Positions 1 to 12,582 are shown, numbered from the stretch's first letter. The stretch: 64,000 nucleotides of DNA from Ascaphus truei (GCA_036426205.1 CM071569.1:2932559-2996558); one strand, 5' to 3'. Notes: generated from the sequence alone by a model not told the origin. Translations and numbers: made by a program.

Positions 1-600
1 TGTAAAAGTTGCAAAATAACACAGTTCATGTTTTGTATCCAGAATCCGAATTGGCGAGATGTACAGCTTCATTTTTTCTTTTATCACTTCCAAAAACAAA
101 AAAAAAATGAATTCCAGGATGGGAGCTGCACCGATTAGGGTGAAACTTCTGGCGGATTTAAATTAGGATGCCAGGAAGGTACTGTCAGCATTTTATCTGA
201 ATTGGTCGTGGCGTCTGGCTTGTGGAGAGAGAACACACGAACAAAAACACAAACAGACAAACACTCAAAGTGGCCACAATGTCTAGTTGAAGTCTTCACT
301 TCGCTCGCTCACTCATCCAAAAACATGGGTCTGCTCTCTGAATATAGAAAAAGAACTGAATTATATGTGAGATATAAAAGAAGGCAATTAAAGATGATCC
401 GATGATAAATGAGATACATTGAATGTTGAGCAGTTTTTCTTATAACAATCATATAACCGGCAGACTTCGCCTGAGCGTTCAGTCACTTACTCCTCTCCTC
501 GTGGTTGTAACTTTACACTCTCGGTGTTGCTAGATCAGAACGGGGTCCGGCACACACGTCCGTTCCACGCAACACAAGTCCTTGCCACAAAAACGATATA
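1..600. other. Unassigned AT-rich sequence
   Basis: I see no recognisable gene or repeat family here. The 67-codon open frame at 202-405 has no domain-like pattern, and its composition is like that of the flanks. This is probably intergenic or intronic sequence of the host. Confidence 0.4.
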
Positions 601-612
601 CGCTCCTCTTCT

Positions 613-690
613 TAAAATAATACATACAGAGAGTGAGCCCACAACGTTTCGGACAGCTCGCCCTTCGTCAGGTTTTCTGAAGTGATTGTG
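613..690 (-). mobile_element. Penelope-like element tail with hammerhead-like core
   Basis: On the minus strand this segment carries a CTGACGA box (plus 665-671), a short helix GGGC/GTCC with a GAGCT loop (651-663), then GAAAC (646-650). That is the order of boxes in a hammerhead ribozyme core, and PLE tails are known to carry such motifs. The nucleotide at the expected cleavage position reads as G, so this copy looks inactive. It lies about 2.6 kb past the RT remnant at 3250-4330 and has the same orientation, so it could be the tail of that copy. The CR1 fragment in between makes this uncertain. Confidence 0.45.
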
Positions 691-1499
691 TTTAACACTT
701 TAATAGCCTTTTCCCCACCTCCTCTTCTGGTTATACCAGCCGTATATACATGTCTCTATATACACAGTATAGGTGTTCTTTGCCTATTTCTGCCCCTAGC
801 TTTGTCTCTATATACCAGCCGGAAGTAATACAAAACGTGCATATATTAGATATTTACAATACAATTAAAATCTTTACTGATAGCATCTCATTCTCTCTCA
901 CTTCTATATCATCCCATCATAATCAAATCTACATCTATCCCGTTGTGTATCCCCTCCTTCTACTGCTACTAAAGGAGAATATTGCATCCAGAATCGCGGT
1001 GAGCCATTCTGTTACTGGACTCTTTACAATAATTCAAACTGAACGTTTTTTCAGACAAACTACAATAGACATGTAATTTATATACACTTACAGTACTATG
1101 TATACATTTTATACCAAATGAGTAATCAAATCTTTAATACATATTATCTTATTATACAAAAAATGTCATAAACTATTTTCAATACTTTTGTTGTGTCCAA
1201 CCCTATTCATTTTCTCACTCTACAACAAGGGGGGAAAACCTTTCATTATACTACATAAATGCAGCAATTAATAAAGAATACATTCAAAGTCTATCTTCTC
1301 ATTTAACCCCTTAGATGGATTATCAATCCAAAATGTTTCACACATCAGTAGCAAGTGAACTATTTCCTTCCCGTGCAGTTGTTGTACATCAACATGTTCC
1401 AATACTTGACACTGTAATTGGGAAACATTGTGTTGATATAAATAAAAAAATGTTTCCGAACTGGTGTCTCTCATATCTTGTTATTCTCAGGGTTATGGT

Positions 1500-2050
1500 A
1501 CCTAATGTTCGATTTCTGCATCAACTGCATCCCCCTGGTCTAAATTCCTACTTACGTCGTCAAAGAAATTAATAAGGTTTGTTTGGCATGATCTATCTTT
1601 CATAAATCCATGCTAACTATTACTAATAATTTTGTTTTACATGAGGTATTCCTGAATATTATTCCATTAAAAAACCTTCAATTAGCTTCCCCGCTATTGA
1701 TGTCAGGCTTACAGGTCCGTACTTCCCCAGTTGTGATCTAGCTCCCTTTTTAAATATAGGCACCACGTCTGCTTTATGCCAATCTTGTGGTACTGAGCTT
1801 GTGGAAATGGAGTCCTGGAATATTAAATGTAATGGTTTGGCTATTACTGAACCGACCTCCTTGAGAAATCTTGGATGTATGCCATCGGGGCCAGGTGCCT
1901 TATTTACTTTAATTTTATCAAGCCACCTATGAACTTCTTCCTCAGTTTACCAATTGTTCATTAATATGGAGGTTGTGACTTCCTCCTGCAGCACTACTAT
2001 TGCAATTGATTCTTCCCTGGTAAACACAGATCAAAGAATTTGTTTAATAC
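1500..2050 (-). pseudogene. CR1-clade LINE reverse transcriptase fragment
   Basis: The minus strand translates to a hallmark CR1 RT segment. An N-terminal stretch contains KAPGPDGIHPR (about 1880-1912), followed by VPQDWHKADVVPIFKKGARSQ and then VSLTSIAGKLIE (about 1680-1720). This frame runs about 95 codons to a stop near 1660. Coding resumes in another frame with GFMKDRSCQTNLINFFDDVS (about 1540-1608). CR1 RT copies nicked genomic DNA to insert new LINE copies. This is a 5'-truncated and frameshifted relic covering only fingers and palm; the endonuclease and the catalytic DD box are absent. The family call is strong because of the many diagnostic residues. The upstream limit near 2050 is approximate. 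Confidence 0.88.
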
Positions 2051-2059
2051 CTCTGCTCC

Positions 2060-3035
2060 GCTCAGAGGAATGTGAAGCCCATGGCTTTCTTCCCAGTGGC
2101 GGGGGCATGCCACGGTTGGTCTCCCACGACATACCATGGTGAGTGTTAGTCTGACTCACATCTGTTACTTCTTTCTATAACCACTCTACACAGGGAGTAA
2201 AGAGGGGGTGAGGTCAGGGTGAAAAGGTCCCCAAGCATCAATGTACTTATGATAAGAAGACTAGCTGGTCTTTTATCAAAGCCTCTCGTCGGCAAAAACC
2301 GAAACAAAGAAACTGTACCAGATTTATTAAAGAAAAACATTCTTCCTGACCTGATTTCTTGTGTGGTAAATCTGGCGCAGAGCTTTTGCAACCGGAGAAT
2401 AAAAAAGTTAATTTTTTAAATGAATCTTTAAAGCAAAATGTATCAATATATGTTTTGAAACTTCTCTGGACATCGACAAAATATCTCTACACAGGGACTT
2501 ATCAGTGTTTAAGAGAAACTGCCTCTAAATCCAGCAGCGAGCTGGTTAATTGCACACAGGCAATCAACCAGACTCCACTTGGCTGATTAGGATTCTGGGA
2601 AAAGCCTGATGTAAGAGACAAGAGAGAGATTCTTTAGCTCACATTTGGGCTGACAGAAGGAGAGTAGAAAAGCCTGCACACAAACACTGTCTTGAGCACA
2701 AAGGCTGTGCTGAGATCAAGAAATCCAGACACCCAGAAACCTATATTTCCTGGACACAGAGGACCCAGGAACCTGCCAGAAACTGACATGGAGGGCCACC
2801 TGCTTAAGGTACTTCCTGAGACTTTGGGGTGATAGGCTGGTAATGGGAATACCCCTCCAGTCCTGCAGATAGGGTCTGGGGAAGTAAGTTAGTCCTTACA
2901 AAGGGATAGGGGTTTGTTATTTTGTTGTGTTTGTATGTTTTGTCTGGATAAAGGAACAGGCTCAATAAAGCCAAGATATAATTTCCCCCAAATCGGTCTC
3001 CATTATATGTACCTCTGCATACATCTCTTACAATC
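2060..3035 (+). other. Unassigned; possible LTR-like sequence with polyA signal
   Basis: This stretch contains a candidate polyadenylation signal AATAAA at 2963-2968, preceded by several hundred bases without stop-rich AT bias. It starts near a TGTGAAG and could end in a TTACA near 3030, as an LTR would. I could not find matching target duplications. It sits between the CR1 relic and the PLE relic. It may instead be ordinary intergenic DNA. Confidence 0.2.
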
Positions 3036-3249
3036 TCCATGTGACTTTACCATTTATAATTCACCGCGCTGCCAGAATGATCCTATAAAATGCAAATTGC
3101 TCTAACCATTCCTATAATTTCTCACATTTTTTGATTGAGGTTGTAAAACTAATTGCCATCATTATTTTTTATTTGTTGTGAACTTTCCATGCATACATTA
3201 AAGGGCTGAGAAATGGAGCAGGGAACAGGGCCTGCTGCAATCGTCTTTT

Positions 3250-4330
3250 ATCACTTCCCTGTTATTACCCAATTTCCTGCAAAGTTTGCAGTGTGTGTGG
3301 TTGCATGGTCTGTGCCATTAACAGCGTCGCTGAGTTTTCTGCTGGCTGACTTTTGTCTGAGGTTTGGTGGTTGCCGGAATGCAAGGATGGGGGGTTTGGG
3401 GAAGATGTATTTTAATGTTTCATCCTCTGACAGCATAGGTTGCGGATCCTTGATTATTTTATTTCCCTCTCGGGCCGGGTGGTACAGTACGTGGCCCCTA
3501 GTGGTATGCAAGTGGTTGTTTTTTCATCTTCCTGTATTGGAGCAGATATTCTTGTGGGGCATTAAGTGCAGTTGTGATTGTTGGGGACAACAGTCTTTGG
3601 CTTGTATCCCTTCTATCTGAATGACTCAGTGAGGGTTGTGAGGTGTCTGTATCTGTCTTTAGTGTCAGAGCATATATAGTGATATTTTATAGCCTGGCTG
3701 TGTATGATGGGTCATTTTGTATGAATGGGATGGAAGCTGGAGTTATAGAGGTAACTACATCTGTCTGAGGGGTTCTTGTGTACTGATGTGTTGTTTGCCA
3801 TTCTTCAGTGTTACTGTTGTATCTAGAAAGTTCATTAGGTTTTCCGTAATAATCTATTTTGAGCTTAATTGATGGGTGGAATGAATTCAAAGACTCATAA
3901 AATTGTTTTAGATTTTCTTCGCCCTCTGTCCATATTATAAACAGATCATCAATGTATCTGTAATATTTGTAAGGTTTGTGGTTAGGAATCTCTGTTCAAG
4001 ATTGGCCATAAAAAGATTGGCATATTGCGGTGCCATCCTGGTGCCCATTGCAGTCCCCATTAGTTGTAGATAAATGTCCTTGAAGCTGAAGTAGTTGTGT
4101 GTGAGGATGTATTCTATCAGTTTGGTAATTAATTCAGCGCTGTATTTCTGATCCAGGGGAGATATTGCAGGGAATTGCAAACATGCCTCAGTGCCATCCT
4201 TTTGGCGGATGTTACTGTACAGGGATCCTACATCCATGGTAACTGGTAGTGTGTTGGATGGTAGTTGTTTGATGTTAAGTTTATTGAGGAAATCTGTGAC
4301 TCGTGGTTTTAGGATATTCTCCATTAGACA
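3250..4330 (-). pseudogene. Penelope-like element: RT palm and linker to nuclease
   Basis: Read on the minus strand, 4324-3935 encodes a PLE-type reverse transcriptase with DVGSLYSNI and GTAMGTRMAPQYANLFM. A one-base shift near 3975 separates this from the catalytic RYIDD box, which is intact at 3945-3956. Coding continues through SFHPSIKLKIDY (about 3850-3890) and, after more shifts, the linker block IFPKPPILAFRQPPNLRQ (about 3350-3410). This block normally leads to the GIY-YIG endonuclease. PLEs insert by target-primed reverse transcription using that nuclease. No convincing nuclease is left downstream, so the copy is dead. Assignment to PLE is firm; the exact lineage is not determined. Confidence 0.9.
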
Positions 4331-5645
4331 AATAACCTCTGTAAGCTCAAATCCAGACCCACCTCACCATATATATTTTTATGTCAAAAGACTACAGGGT
4401 ATGTGACAATGTATAAACATAAAACAGAGAACCCCAATACGACATCCAACATGCCAAATCATATAGTTAAATATGTATCTGTTCTCAAATAAGTGAGGGT
4501 AACTTAGTTAAATTCTTTTGCCAAAGCATTGTAAGCTTACAGATCACGTAAAGGTTTGCCTGTTTCTGTAAGTCCTAATACTATCTCTGCACACGTTCTC
4601 TGTACCTCTCCAATATGAGGAAGGAGTCTTAGTAGACAGGTCATGCACAGCTGCATCTCGAAACTTGCTATTCTCCCCTATTCCTGATATTTGTTCAGTG
4701 AGTGCATCCATCCATGAAGGGGGACGCCCCCTTCATGTGTTACAGTATCCAGAAGGATTGCAGAAAATCTACTCGGACAATCTATTGGGACGCTGTCCCC
4801 ATCTATCAAATAAGAACTCAATGTATATTTCTGTGCCTAAAGACTGTGGATATTATTAAGTATATGGTAACCCTAAACGAGAGTGTGTTATTTAAGCTGG
4901 GAACCAGGTTAGTTGGCCAACAACAATTAGAAAGGCTTATGCTGCTGTATAGTTAGTTTCACTAAAAGGGATAGGCTTTACTTTTATGATTCCGTTTTCT
5001 TAAAGTGACAGGCTGTATGAAATATCATGTCACTAATATAAGAGCAATGGCTGAGTGCCTACAATGAGTATTTGTTAAAGCTGCAGTCCCCTACTGGGAC
5101 GAAATAAAACAGGCAGAAGCCTGAGTTCCGCACTATAATGCTACGTGTTATCCTTGTGTTTCTCTAAATAACCTTAGAAGACTGTGTCGTGAAGAGCCCA
5201 GACAGATGTCAGCGCTACGCAAGGGTGGCGTTTGTCACAATATTAATACATCTAGGGAAAGAAAGAGGGGTTACACTTACTGTACATACAAACTTTCAGG
5301 TTCACTGTAAAGGCAGTCGCATCAAAGTCCTGAAAGTACCGATTGTACTCAAAAATGATACCAGACAAACATTAGTTAACCATCGAGGATGTTATTTTTA
5401 CCAAGCTATTTACTGTTTTTTTTACTCTTGACAAACCTGTTTATATAAGAACTGCGGATCTCACGTTGATCTTTCCCAATCTGTTCTGGCTGTGGCTACA
5501 AAATGTTTTCTTTCAGAATAATTGGCATATGCTAGATTCTTTGGCAGCTATTTTCTCATAAAAAGAAAAAAACAAAGCATAACAACTCATTTGGCTGGAG
5601 ATTTACCGTCTGTGGCTTGGCAACGCAAGTTTCCAGGTCTCTACC
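4331..5645. other. Unassigned sequence
   Basis: Nothing recognisable apart from a TTAAAGCTGCAGT motif at about 5076, which matches the end of the TTAA-flanked element at 17876. This may be one decayed end of a related copy. Small open frames here have no domain signature. Confidence 0.35.
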
Positions 5646-5649
5646 ACCA

Positions 5650-6260
5650 ATCAATATCGTTATGTATGTATGTATGTCTTTATTTATAAAGCGCTTCACA
5701 TTAGTACTACACGTGACAATCATATAAATAACAAATAATACCAATAACAGGTCATGGGAATAAGTGCTTCAGACATTAAAGTAACATTTCGGAAGAGGAG
5801 TCCCTGCTCCGGGGAACTTACAATCTAATTGGTGGGGAGAACGTACAGAGACAGTAGGAGGGCATTCAGGTAAGTGCGTCTGCAGGGGGCCAAGCTTTAT
5901 GTATCGTGTATAGTGCTATTCATATGCTTCTTTAAGCAAGTGTGTCTTAAGGTGGGTCTTAAAGGTGGATAGAGAGGGTGCTAGTCGGGAATTGAGGGGA
6001 AGGGCTTTCCAGAGGTGCGGGGCAAAAAGTTAGAAAGGTTTAAGGCGGGAGAGGGCTTTAGATAAAAAAGGGGTAGAGAGAAGACATCCATGAGCAAAAC
6101 GCAAGAGTCAGGATGGTGCATAGCGAGAAATTAGGGCTGAGATGTAAGAAGGAGCAGAAGAGTGTAAAGTTCTAAAAGTGAGGAGGAGAATTTAGTGCGA
6201 GATGCGGGATTTGATAGGAAGCCAGGAGAGGGATTTCAGCAGGGGAGATTATGATTAACT
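5650..6260 (-). pseudogene. L2-clade LINE 3' end (ORF C-terminus and 3' UTR)
   Basis: On the minus strand, from 6245 downward, the translation gives the L2-type C-terminal block: LSWLPIKSRI, LHSSAPSYISALI, APHLWKALPLNSR and SLSTFKTHLKTHLLKEAYE, with several internal stops. The 3' UTR follows and ends at GCGCTTTATAAATAAAGAC with a short ATAC repeat (5650-5690), typical of an L2 tail. The RT domain is missing, so this is a 5'-truncated insertion. The same ORF block recurs at about 11606-11720 in the larger L2 copy. Part of the 3' UTR (about 5800-5830) also resembles the tail of the SINE copies at 9984, 43555 and 44877. Confidence 0.82.
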
Positions 6261-6760
6261 CAATGCCCAACAGGGAAAAAAATCAGAGGCAAAATGTTGA
6301 GCTTATTTGGATCTTTTGTTGGAAATCTTGCTTTTCTTGAATTGTGCATCGCATCTCCAATACTCCAAATAACACCATTGTGTTATCACATGTAAATATC
6401 ATGTTCATGTGTAATATACAAGTTACACATTGCAGGCAGAGAAGGGGGATAGGTTACAACTTTAAACCTAGCTGTAATCTGAGAGCATTAAAAGGTGTCA
6501 CAAAAAAAAAAGTCCTGTGAGTTGGGTTCTCTCCTCCTGACCAGCAGTTAATGGCGCTTCCACTTCTTTGTAGTCACAAGATAAGAAAAATCCGAGACAC
6601 GCCTATAAATTCATGGGGAGTTTGGCACTTGTAGCTCAAGGTTGCATGTCTATAGCCAGCGCTGCAATCAGATCTCCCGGGACCCAGGACCAAAGTTTCC
6701 ACTGGGACCCCCTACCCACGTGTCAGCAGCCTTGCGAGAACAAACACCCACCCCATTTTC
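6261..6760. other. Unassigned sequence
   Basis: No gene or repeat family recognised. The open frames that start near 6613 and 6642 are artefacts of the C-rich tract that follows. Confidence 0.35.
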
Positions 6761-6764
6761 TCTT

Positions 6765-7032
6765 ACAATCCCCCCCCTTCTCACACACCTCCTCAGTCTC
6801 TCACCCCCTCTTACACTCCCCCATTATCCTTTCCCTCTCCCCTCCCTCTTTTACACATCCACCTCTCTCATCCTCATGTATTTCTCCCCCCCCCACTCAA
6901 TAACCCCCCTCCCCAATATATACACACACACACACAATAAGCCTCCCTCCCCAAATACACATGCACCCAGGCACACAATAAGGCCCCCTCCCCAAATAGA
7001 CACACACACATACAAAAAGCCCCCTTCCCCAA

Positions 7033-7075
<43 letters not shown>

Positions 7076-7275
7076 AAGCCCCCCTCACCAAATACACACA
7101 CACAATAAGCCCCCCTCCCCAAATACACACACACAATAAGGCCCCTCCCCAAATACACACACGCACACTTGCATAATAAGCCCCCCTCACCAAATACACA
7201 CACATACAATAAGCCCCCTCCCCAAATACACACACATACAATAAGCCCCCTCCCCAAATACACACACATCTCCAA
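6765..7275. repeat. C-rich/CA minisatellite
   Basis: A C-rich lead-in (6765-6915) is followed by about ten variable units of the form AATAAGCCCCCTCCCC + AAATACACACAC, 35-50 bp each. The differing lengths come mainly from the (CA)n part; the longest pure CA run is at about 7035-7072. Long minus-strand open frames rich in CVCVC here are products of the repeat and not genes. Confidence 0.93.
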
Positions 7276-8006
7276 TAAGCCCCCCTCATTATAAACATTT
7301 TATGGAGACTATATACATTAAATTTATAAGCACATTCACAGTGCTGGTGCTTTTCTTTTTCTTCTTTTATCCCTTACTCTTTCTATTTTATTGTCTGTGT
7401 CTATATCGGTGAAATGGAAGCCTTACAAAGATCTCCGTGAATAGGGGGAATGCGTGATTCAGCGTAGAAGGAAGGGAATACTGCAACGGTCACGGTAGAA
7501 AAAAAAACAATGAAGTCAGATTTAGGCGTTGGATGAAAAAATTTAATTTTGTCACATTTTATAAATAATTCCGTCCGAAATAAATTAAACTGTGTCTCAC
7601 TCTAATTCAATGAGACCCGACAGTATCATTGTCATTAATCCACTACATTTGCCAAAACTTAGTTGCACCAACTGATTGACAAAAGAGAACAAATGTACAT
7701 GTTATGAGTCATTTCTGGGACAACGTTCCATTTCTATAACAAGAAGGAAATGCCCAGTAATAACTTCCCCTGCCTATGAAGAGGGTCATTGGAAACCCAC
7801 CTTGTAACTTTAGGTAAGTCATTCGGTTTCTCTGTGGCCCCGCGCCACACATGAGATTACATTTTAGCAGGCACAGTGAAACGCTGCCCTGTAACAGTTA
7901 TAAAAAGATGTGTTATTAAAAATACTGTATATAAAAAGCTATATTATTATTATTGTGTGTTAAACCTGATACTGCAAATATTAAACATGTTTTCATCACT
8001 TTGCAG
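7276..8006. other. Unassigned AT-rich sequence
   Basis: I see no recognisable gene, LTR or LINE segment here. Confidence 0.35.
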
Positions 8007-8255
8007 CAGGTGTGACCAATGCCAGTCCCCAAGGGCCACCAACAGGTTAGGTTTTCAGGATATCCTTACTTCAGCACATTGAGCCTCCTGTGCTGAAGCA
8101 GGGATATCCCTAATACCTGACCTATGGTGGCCCTTGAGGACTGGCGTTGGCCAGTCGTCGACTGAGCCACTGATTGAGCCACCTGTGCTGAAGCAGGGAT
8201 ATCCTGAAAACCTGACCTGTTGGTTGCCCTTGAGAACTGCAGTTGTCCATCCCTG
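8007..8255 (+). mobile_element. hAT-like miniature element, family A
   Basis: The ends are imperfect inverted repeats related to CAGGGGTAGCCAACTCCAGT. The interior repeats the phrase GTGCTGAAGCAGGGATATCC in both orientations. Flanks CTTTGCAG (7999-8006) and CTTCACAG (8256-8263) match at 6 of 8 positions, as expected of an old 8-bp hAT target duplication. There is no coding capacity, so it would have been moved by a transposase encoded elsewhere. Related copies are at 21620, 22197, 23540, 23735, 25374 and 32688. Confidence 0.8.
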
Positions 8256-8867
8256 CTTCACAGTGTCTCCAGAATAACAAATGTGAAATAGTACTGAGAT
8301 AAGAAGTTAGCGGTTTTGTGCTGAAATGTAGGAGAGTAACATCCAGTTAGCATGACGGATGAAATCTTGCAGCTCTGCCGCTGCCATGAAACCATGTATT
8401 TGCAAAGATCGGTTACATACGTTGATGACGCGAGGATACTGTACATGTATGTAAATTGTGTCACGTTTGAGATGGGATAAAAGGATTCCTTATGCCCACT
8501 CATCTCTGGCTAATACTAGAAGAACAAAAGCTGCTGTAGGGAGGACTTTTCTGTTAGTTATTGCTGTGGGTCAGTGGTCAGCGGATTGAAGATCACACAG
8601 AGCAGCATCGCAGGTGCAAATGTGGTCTCCGGCTTTAAGCTGACCCCAATAACAGTGGCCCACACAGTGCTGCTTTTATAACAGACGCCATTGAGATTAG
8701 AGGAGAGGAAATTGAAGTGAAAATGTGGCGTTTACTACTCTTAGAGGGTGAGTCACTCAGGCCGTACCGCACCAGGACGCACGTGGACTTGAATGCAAGA
8801 TTGCAAACAGTATTGCTCAATCTAGACTATCGCACCTTAACACATTATACCCTTAGAGGGTCGCTGG

Positions 8868-9134
8868 TAGAGAATCGCCCAAATCCGCCCGAATCCGCCC
8901 AAATCCGTCTCGCATTTTACCCCCAAATTTAGTCGGTTTCAATCCGTGCGGATTTATCCAAATCTGTTGACGGATTTGTGGAATCCAATCTGCGGGCTGC
9001 GGAATACGCGGAGTGTATCGGCAACAATAACATATCCGCAAAACGCGAATCGCCATTTTTGAGATTGATCCATGGAAATCTGCGGACCACAGGAACCGGC
9101 CGATCCGCTGCGGGTCCAAATCCGCCCGTCTCTA
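8868..9134 (+). mobile_element. hAT-like miniature element, family B (ATCCG-rich)
   Basis: Begins TAGAGAATCGCCC and ends CGCCCGTCTCTA, matching the terminal repeats of the better-preserved copy at 55901-56317. Flanking 8-mers agree at 5 of 8 positions. The interior is full of ATCCG/CGGAT words that produce overlapping open frames on both strands, none of which looks like a protein. Confidence 0.75.
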
Positions 9135-9983
9135 CTAACTGGTAGATACAGTAGATACTTTCCAGAAAAGGCTGTAGAGACGTTGCTATACTTACTGTCC
9201 CCTAGTGGCGCGGCCGCACAAGTGAAAGTCCACGTGCCAGAGACAGTGGGGTCTATTCTCGTAGCCCCCAAGTTGTCAGCGACAAACCGCGCGGCTTGTT
9301 CAGAAGTAACGAAATGTGAGGAAAAAATCCCATTGTCTATTGCAAATCACTTGTTCTAAACCACTTCTAATAAAAGTGACAAACCTCATGGATTAGCAGC
9401 CAATCCGCTGTTGTACTTGCTTGGTGCTCGTGCTAACTCCATCCCGTCTGATTTATGGGGTTTGTTCTCTCGGATAAACCCATATTTCTGGCTCTGGATG
9501 TAACTCACAATGTCAATCTCATCCCCCTTGCAGTGACATGAAACAAACGTGAGTTTTTAGAAGTGGTTTGCATCACATGGCTACGAGAATAGCAGTTTGT
9601 CAAAAAATGTGAGTTGGGAGGCTTTTTTTTTTGACTAACCGATCGGATTGGCAGAACCGGAGTGAAACCGCATCTACAAAAGCAATATGGTGTCACCATA
9701 CAGATGTGTGCCGGGATAGGCGCACTCACGGTACTGTAACCCTGCCACGGGTGCACATCAGATCTAGTAACCAATGAAGGAACTTGTACATTGCATGGAG
9801 AAGACGTATCAAGTGGTCTTAATAAACAATAAAGTGTTTATCAACATGTTATCCTGTTCTAGTAAACACGTTATTAAGACCGCTGCCTGCATACTTCTTA
9901 TCCTTGCCATTGCAGATGTGGACATCTGTTCTAATAATGTCCAGTGTATTTCAAATTCAAGCAGGATTAGTTCATTTGGGCCA
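9135..9983. other. Unassigned sequence
   Basis: No recognisable feature. There is a short CpG-containing patch near 9200-9300, but no gene-like structure. Confidence 0.3.
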
Positions 9984-10172
9984 GCAGTAATAATAACAAT
10001 AACTTTATCTTATATAGCGCTTTGTCCCAATGGGACTCAAAGCGCTTCACAATGACAAAATAGTATGTTGTATGCAGCAGATAGGATTTCTGCAGACACT
10101 GTCCCTGCCCAGAGGATCTTACAATCTGTGTTTCTGGTGCCTGAGGCACAGGGAGGCAAATGAGAATTTTTC
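9984..10172 (-). mobile_element. tRNA-type SINE tail fragment
   Basis: Read in reverse this gives the tail of the SINE seen at 43555 and 44877: a 'tgtgcctcaggcac'-like phrase, then 'acaatctg/agattgtaag', then a TATAGCGCTT-like stretch and a short (AAT) tail. The tRNA-like head with box A and box B is missing, so only the 3' part is left. Confidence 0.65.
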
Positions 10173-11240
10173 ACAGGTAGTGCTAGGACCTGCATACTGG
10201 TCATGCCGTGACGTGGCTGCAGGCTTATAACACTTTGGTCAAAGGGTTTAACTAAATGACCCTTATTTATGAGAATACTAATAATGACGTATTTAACTAT
10301 GTATTTTGTCACATCGGATGTAGCATTGGGTATTTTTGTCTTTTATTGTATATGCTTTGAGATATATATAGATGTGAACATATATATAGATATATTCAAA
10401 CTCCGTGCCATGGGTATAATACACGCGATGCAAGTAGATACATATAAAATAATGTTAAACATTTCTCAAAGGTATTCCTGGGAAATGTGTAACTCTGCTG
10501 TCACTGAGTCCCTTTCTTGGAATTTACAAGCTGTTACTACCTGCTTTCCAATGAAGCACGCGGAATTTAACTGGCTCAATAGTTTATTTGATGCAATAAA
10601 ATAATAACTCGTTAAAATGATCATCCAATTAAGCAATGATCTGCAAATTACCTCCAAGTGTCAGCACATACTGTATAGCAGATAGAAAAGGTGAATCAAC
10701 AATTTATGTGGAGCATACAAAGCTTAAAATAGGGATATCATTAACGACATTACCCTATTTGCATTGCACTGTAAGGGCAAGTGAGGATATTTTTGACAGC
10801 AGAAAATACCTCTATACTGTACCCAACACCTAGACCAGTGATTTTCAACCCGGGTTCCGCTAGCGCCTTTTGGGAGAGCTGGAACAGAGTGCGATGGCGC
10901 GACCGCGTTTTGAAAAGACACTTTTTTTGTCCACCCATACCGACTACCACACACAGCCACATTACAACTTCAGAGGTCACTACGGTATGTTCAGCCCAAG
11001 ATATCAGTGTGCATATCTATTTTATGGTGGTATACATCGAGATCAGATAAAGTGATACCCTCAACTTGTGCCCACATCACCACTTGACACCTAGGTTGCA
11101 TAGTACAGAACAAAACACCCCATACAGAAGGACACCCATTCTGGCCGATCTGGGAATGGCACCACCTTCCCCAAAATTCCAATTACAAGCTCCAAGGCCT
11201 TACCACAACACTGACAAAGCCAAGAGGCGAGCAGAGAGAG
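10173..11240. other. Mostly unassigned; one lone hAT-like end
   Basis: At 10836 a CAGTGATTTTCAACC motif matches hAT-type ends like those at 22419. A GATGGCGCGACCGCG phrase at about 10893 is shared with the GC-rich element at 22865. The rest is unassigned. Confidence 0.35.
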
Positions 11241-11605
11241 TAAGGCCTCGTCCATGGTTGTTGCTTGCTGGCTGAGGCGCGCTTCCGTTCAGCACTGAGC
11301 CCCTACAGCCGCAATTAGAGCGGCTTTAGTAGGGGCTCACCTACGCTTCCGCAAGCGCGCGGAAGCATGGGTCTTAGGGAAATGTAACATTTCCCCGCTT
11401 GTCGGAGCTCAGGGCCGGTCACGTGAGCGGTTTGTCCAATGAGGGCGGACCAGCTCCGTGACATCCCTGGCCCGCCCCCGACACGCCCCTGGCACGCCCC
11501 CTGACGGCGCGCAGGGAAAGCACCCGCAAGGCCAGGGAAAGCACCCGCTTTCCCTGAGCCTCAGCGCGCCTCAGCACGCCAGCGGGGAGCTTGGCCGAGG
11601 CCTAA
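11241..11605 (+). mobile_element. GC-rich TA-flanked miniature element
   Basis: Begins TAAGGCCTCGTCCATGG and ends in GGCCGAGGCCTAA, an imperfect terminal inverted repeat with TA at the edge. It resembles the cleaner copy at 20454-20841. It shares the internal phrase GTCACGTGAGCGGTTTG...CCAATGAGGGCGG with 59792 and 22865. The 3' end abuts the L2 relic, so it probably inserted at or near the L2 3' end. The TA flanks suggest a Tc1/mariner-type donor, but the superfamily is not proven. Confidence 0.65.
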
Positions 11606-12582
11606 GAAATTAGGGCTGAAATATAAATAGGGGCAGAGAAGTGCATAGCCTTGAAAAACAGAAGGAGAATGTTATCAGTAATACAAAATAAATGGGTATC
11701 CAGTAGAGGGATTTTAAGAGGAGAGAAGCAGAGACTGATAAGAGAGTAAATTAAGTCTAGCAGCAGCGTTTAGGACAGATTGGAGGGGAGAAAGGTGAGA
11801 GGCAGTAGAAGAAGACTGGAGAGAATGAGAGTGTGCATTAAAGTCCATTACAGCGACAGGGGAATAATAAATCAACACGTTTTATCGACAGCATGAATGC
11901 AAGAGGAGAATGTGAGGGAGGAAATGTGACATATAGGCAGTGTGCTTGTGTTACTTGGGTGTATGATAGTGCTATTGACAGTAATGGAGAATGGGGCCAG
12001 GTTTGGGTGGGACATGAGGAGCTCCATCTTCGACATGTTAAGTTTGAGTCAATGATTTTGTGAGAGACATTAAACATGTGGTCTGGACAGCAGGTGTAAG
12101 GTCTGGGGTTGGAAATTACATTGGTATGTCACCAGAATAGAGGTGATATTTGAAACCAAAATAGGTAATAAGGTGACATATTGATAGTGTGTAGAGAAAA
12201 GCGAAGAGTCCTCAAAAATGACCTCTGGGGCACGCCCACAGAGTGAGATCGACAGAGGGGGATGTGTTAACGAATGAGACAATGAAAGTACGATGGAAAA
12301 GGTAAGAGGAGATCCAGGATAGAGCTGTCTTATGTGAACCAGGAGTATGCAGGTTGTGATGGAGAAGAGTCTCGGCAGCAAAAGCAGCAGAGAAGTCGAG
12401 TAATATAAGCAGGGTGTAATGACCTCATTATTTGGCTGCATGAAAGTAATTAGTCATTAGTTAGGGCTGTTTCAGTGGAGGGAGCAGAGGGTCAAGGAGA
12501 GAGAATTAAAAATTGGTCAGGCGAGGGAACACAAGGTGTTTAATGAGTTTAGAGACAAAAGACAGGGCAATAACAGGATGGG

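Noticed and set aside
2219..2586. Small plus frames near 2.2-2.6 kb as a short gene
   Set aside because: No domain, no codon bias, and overlapping equal-length frames on the other strand.
6642..7298. Overlapping 130-165 codon frames
   Set aside because: They follow the CA/C-rich minisatellite on both strands (PSPNTHTH, CVCVCVC) and have no non-repeat sequence.
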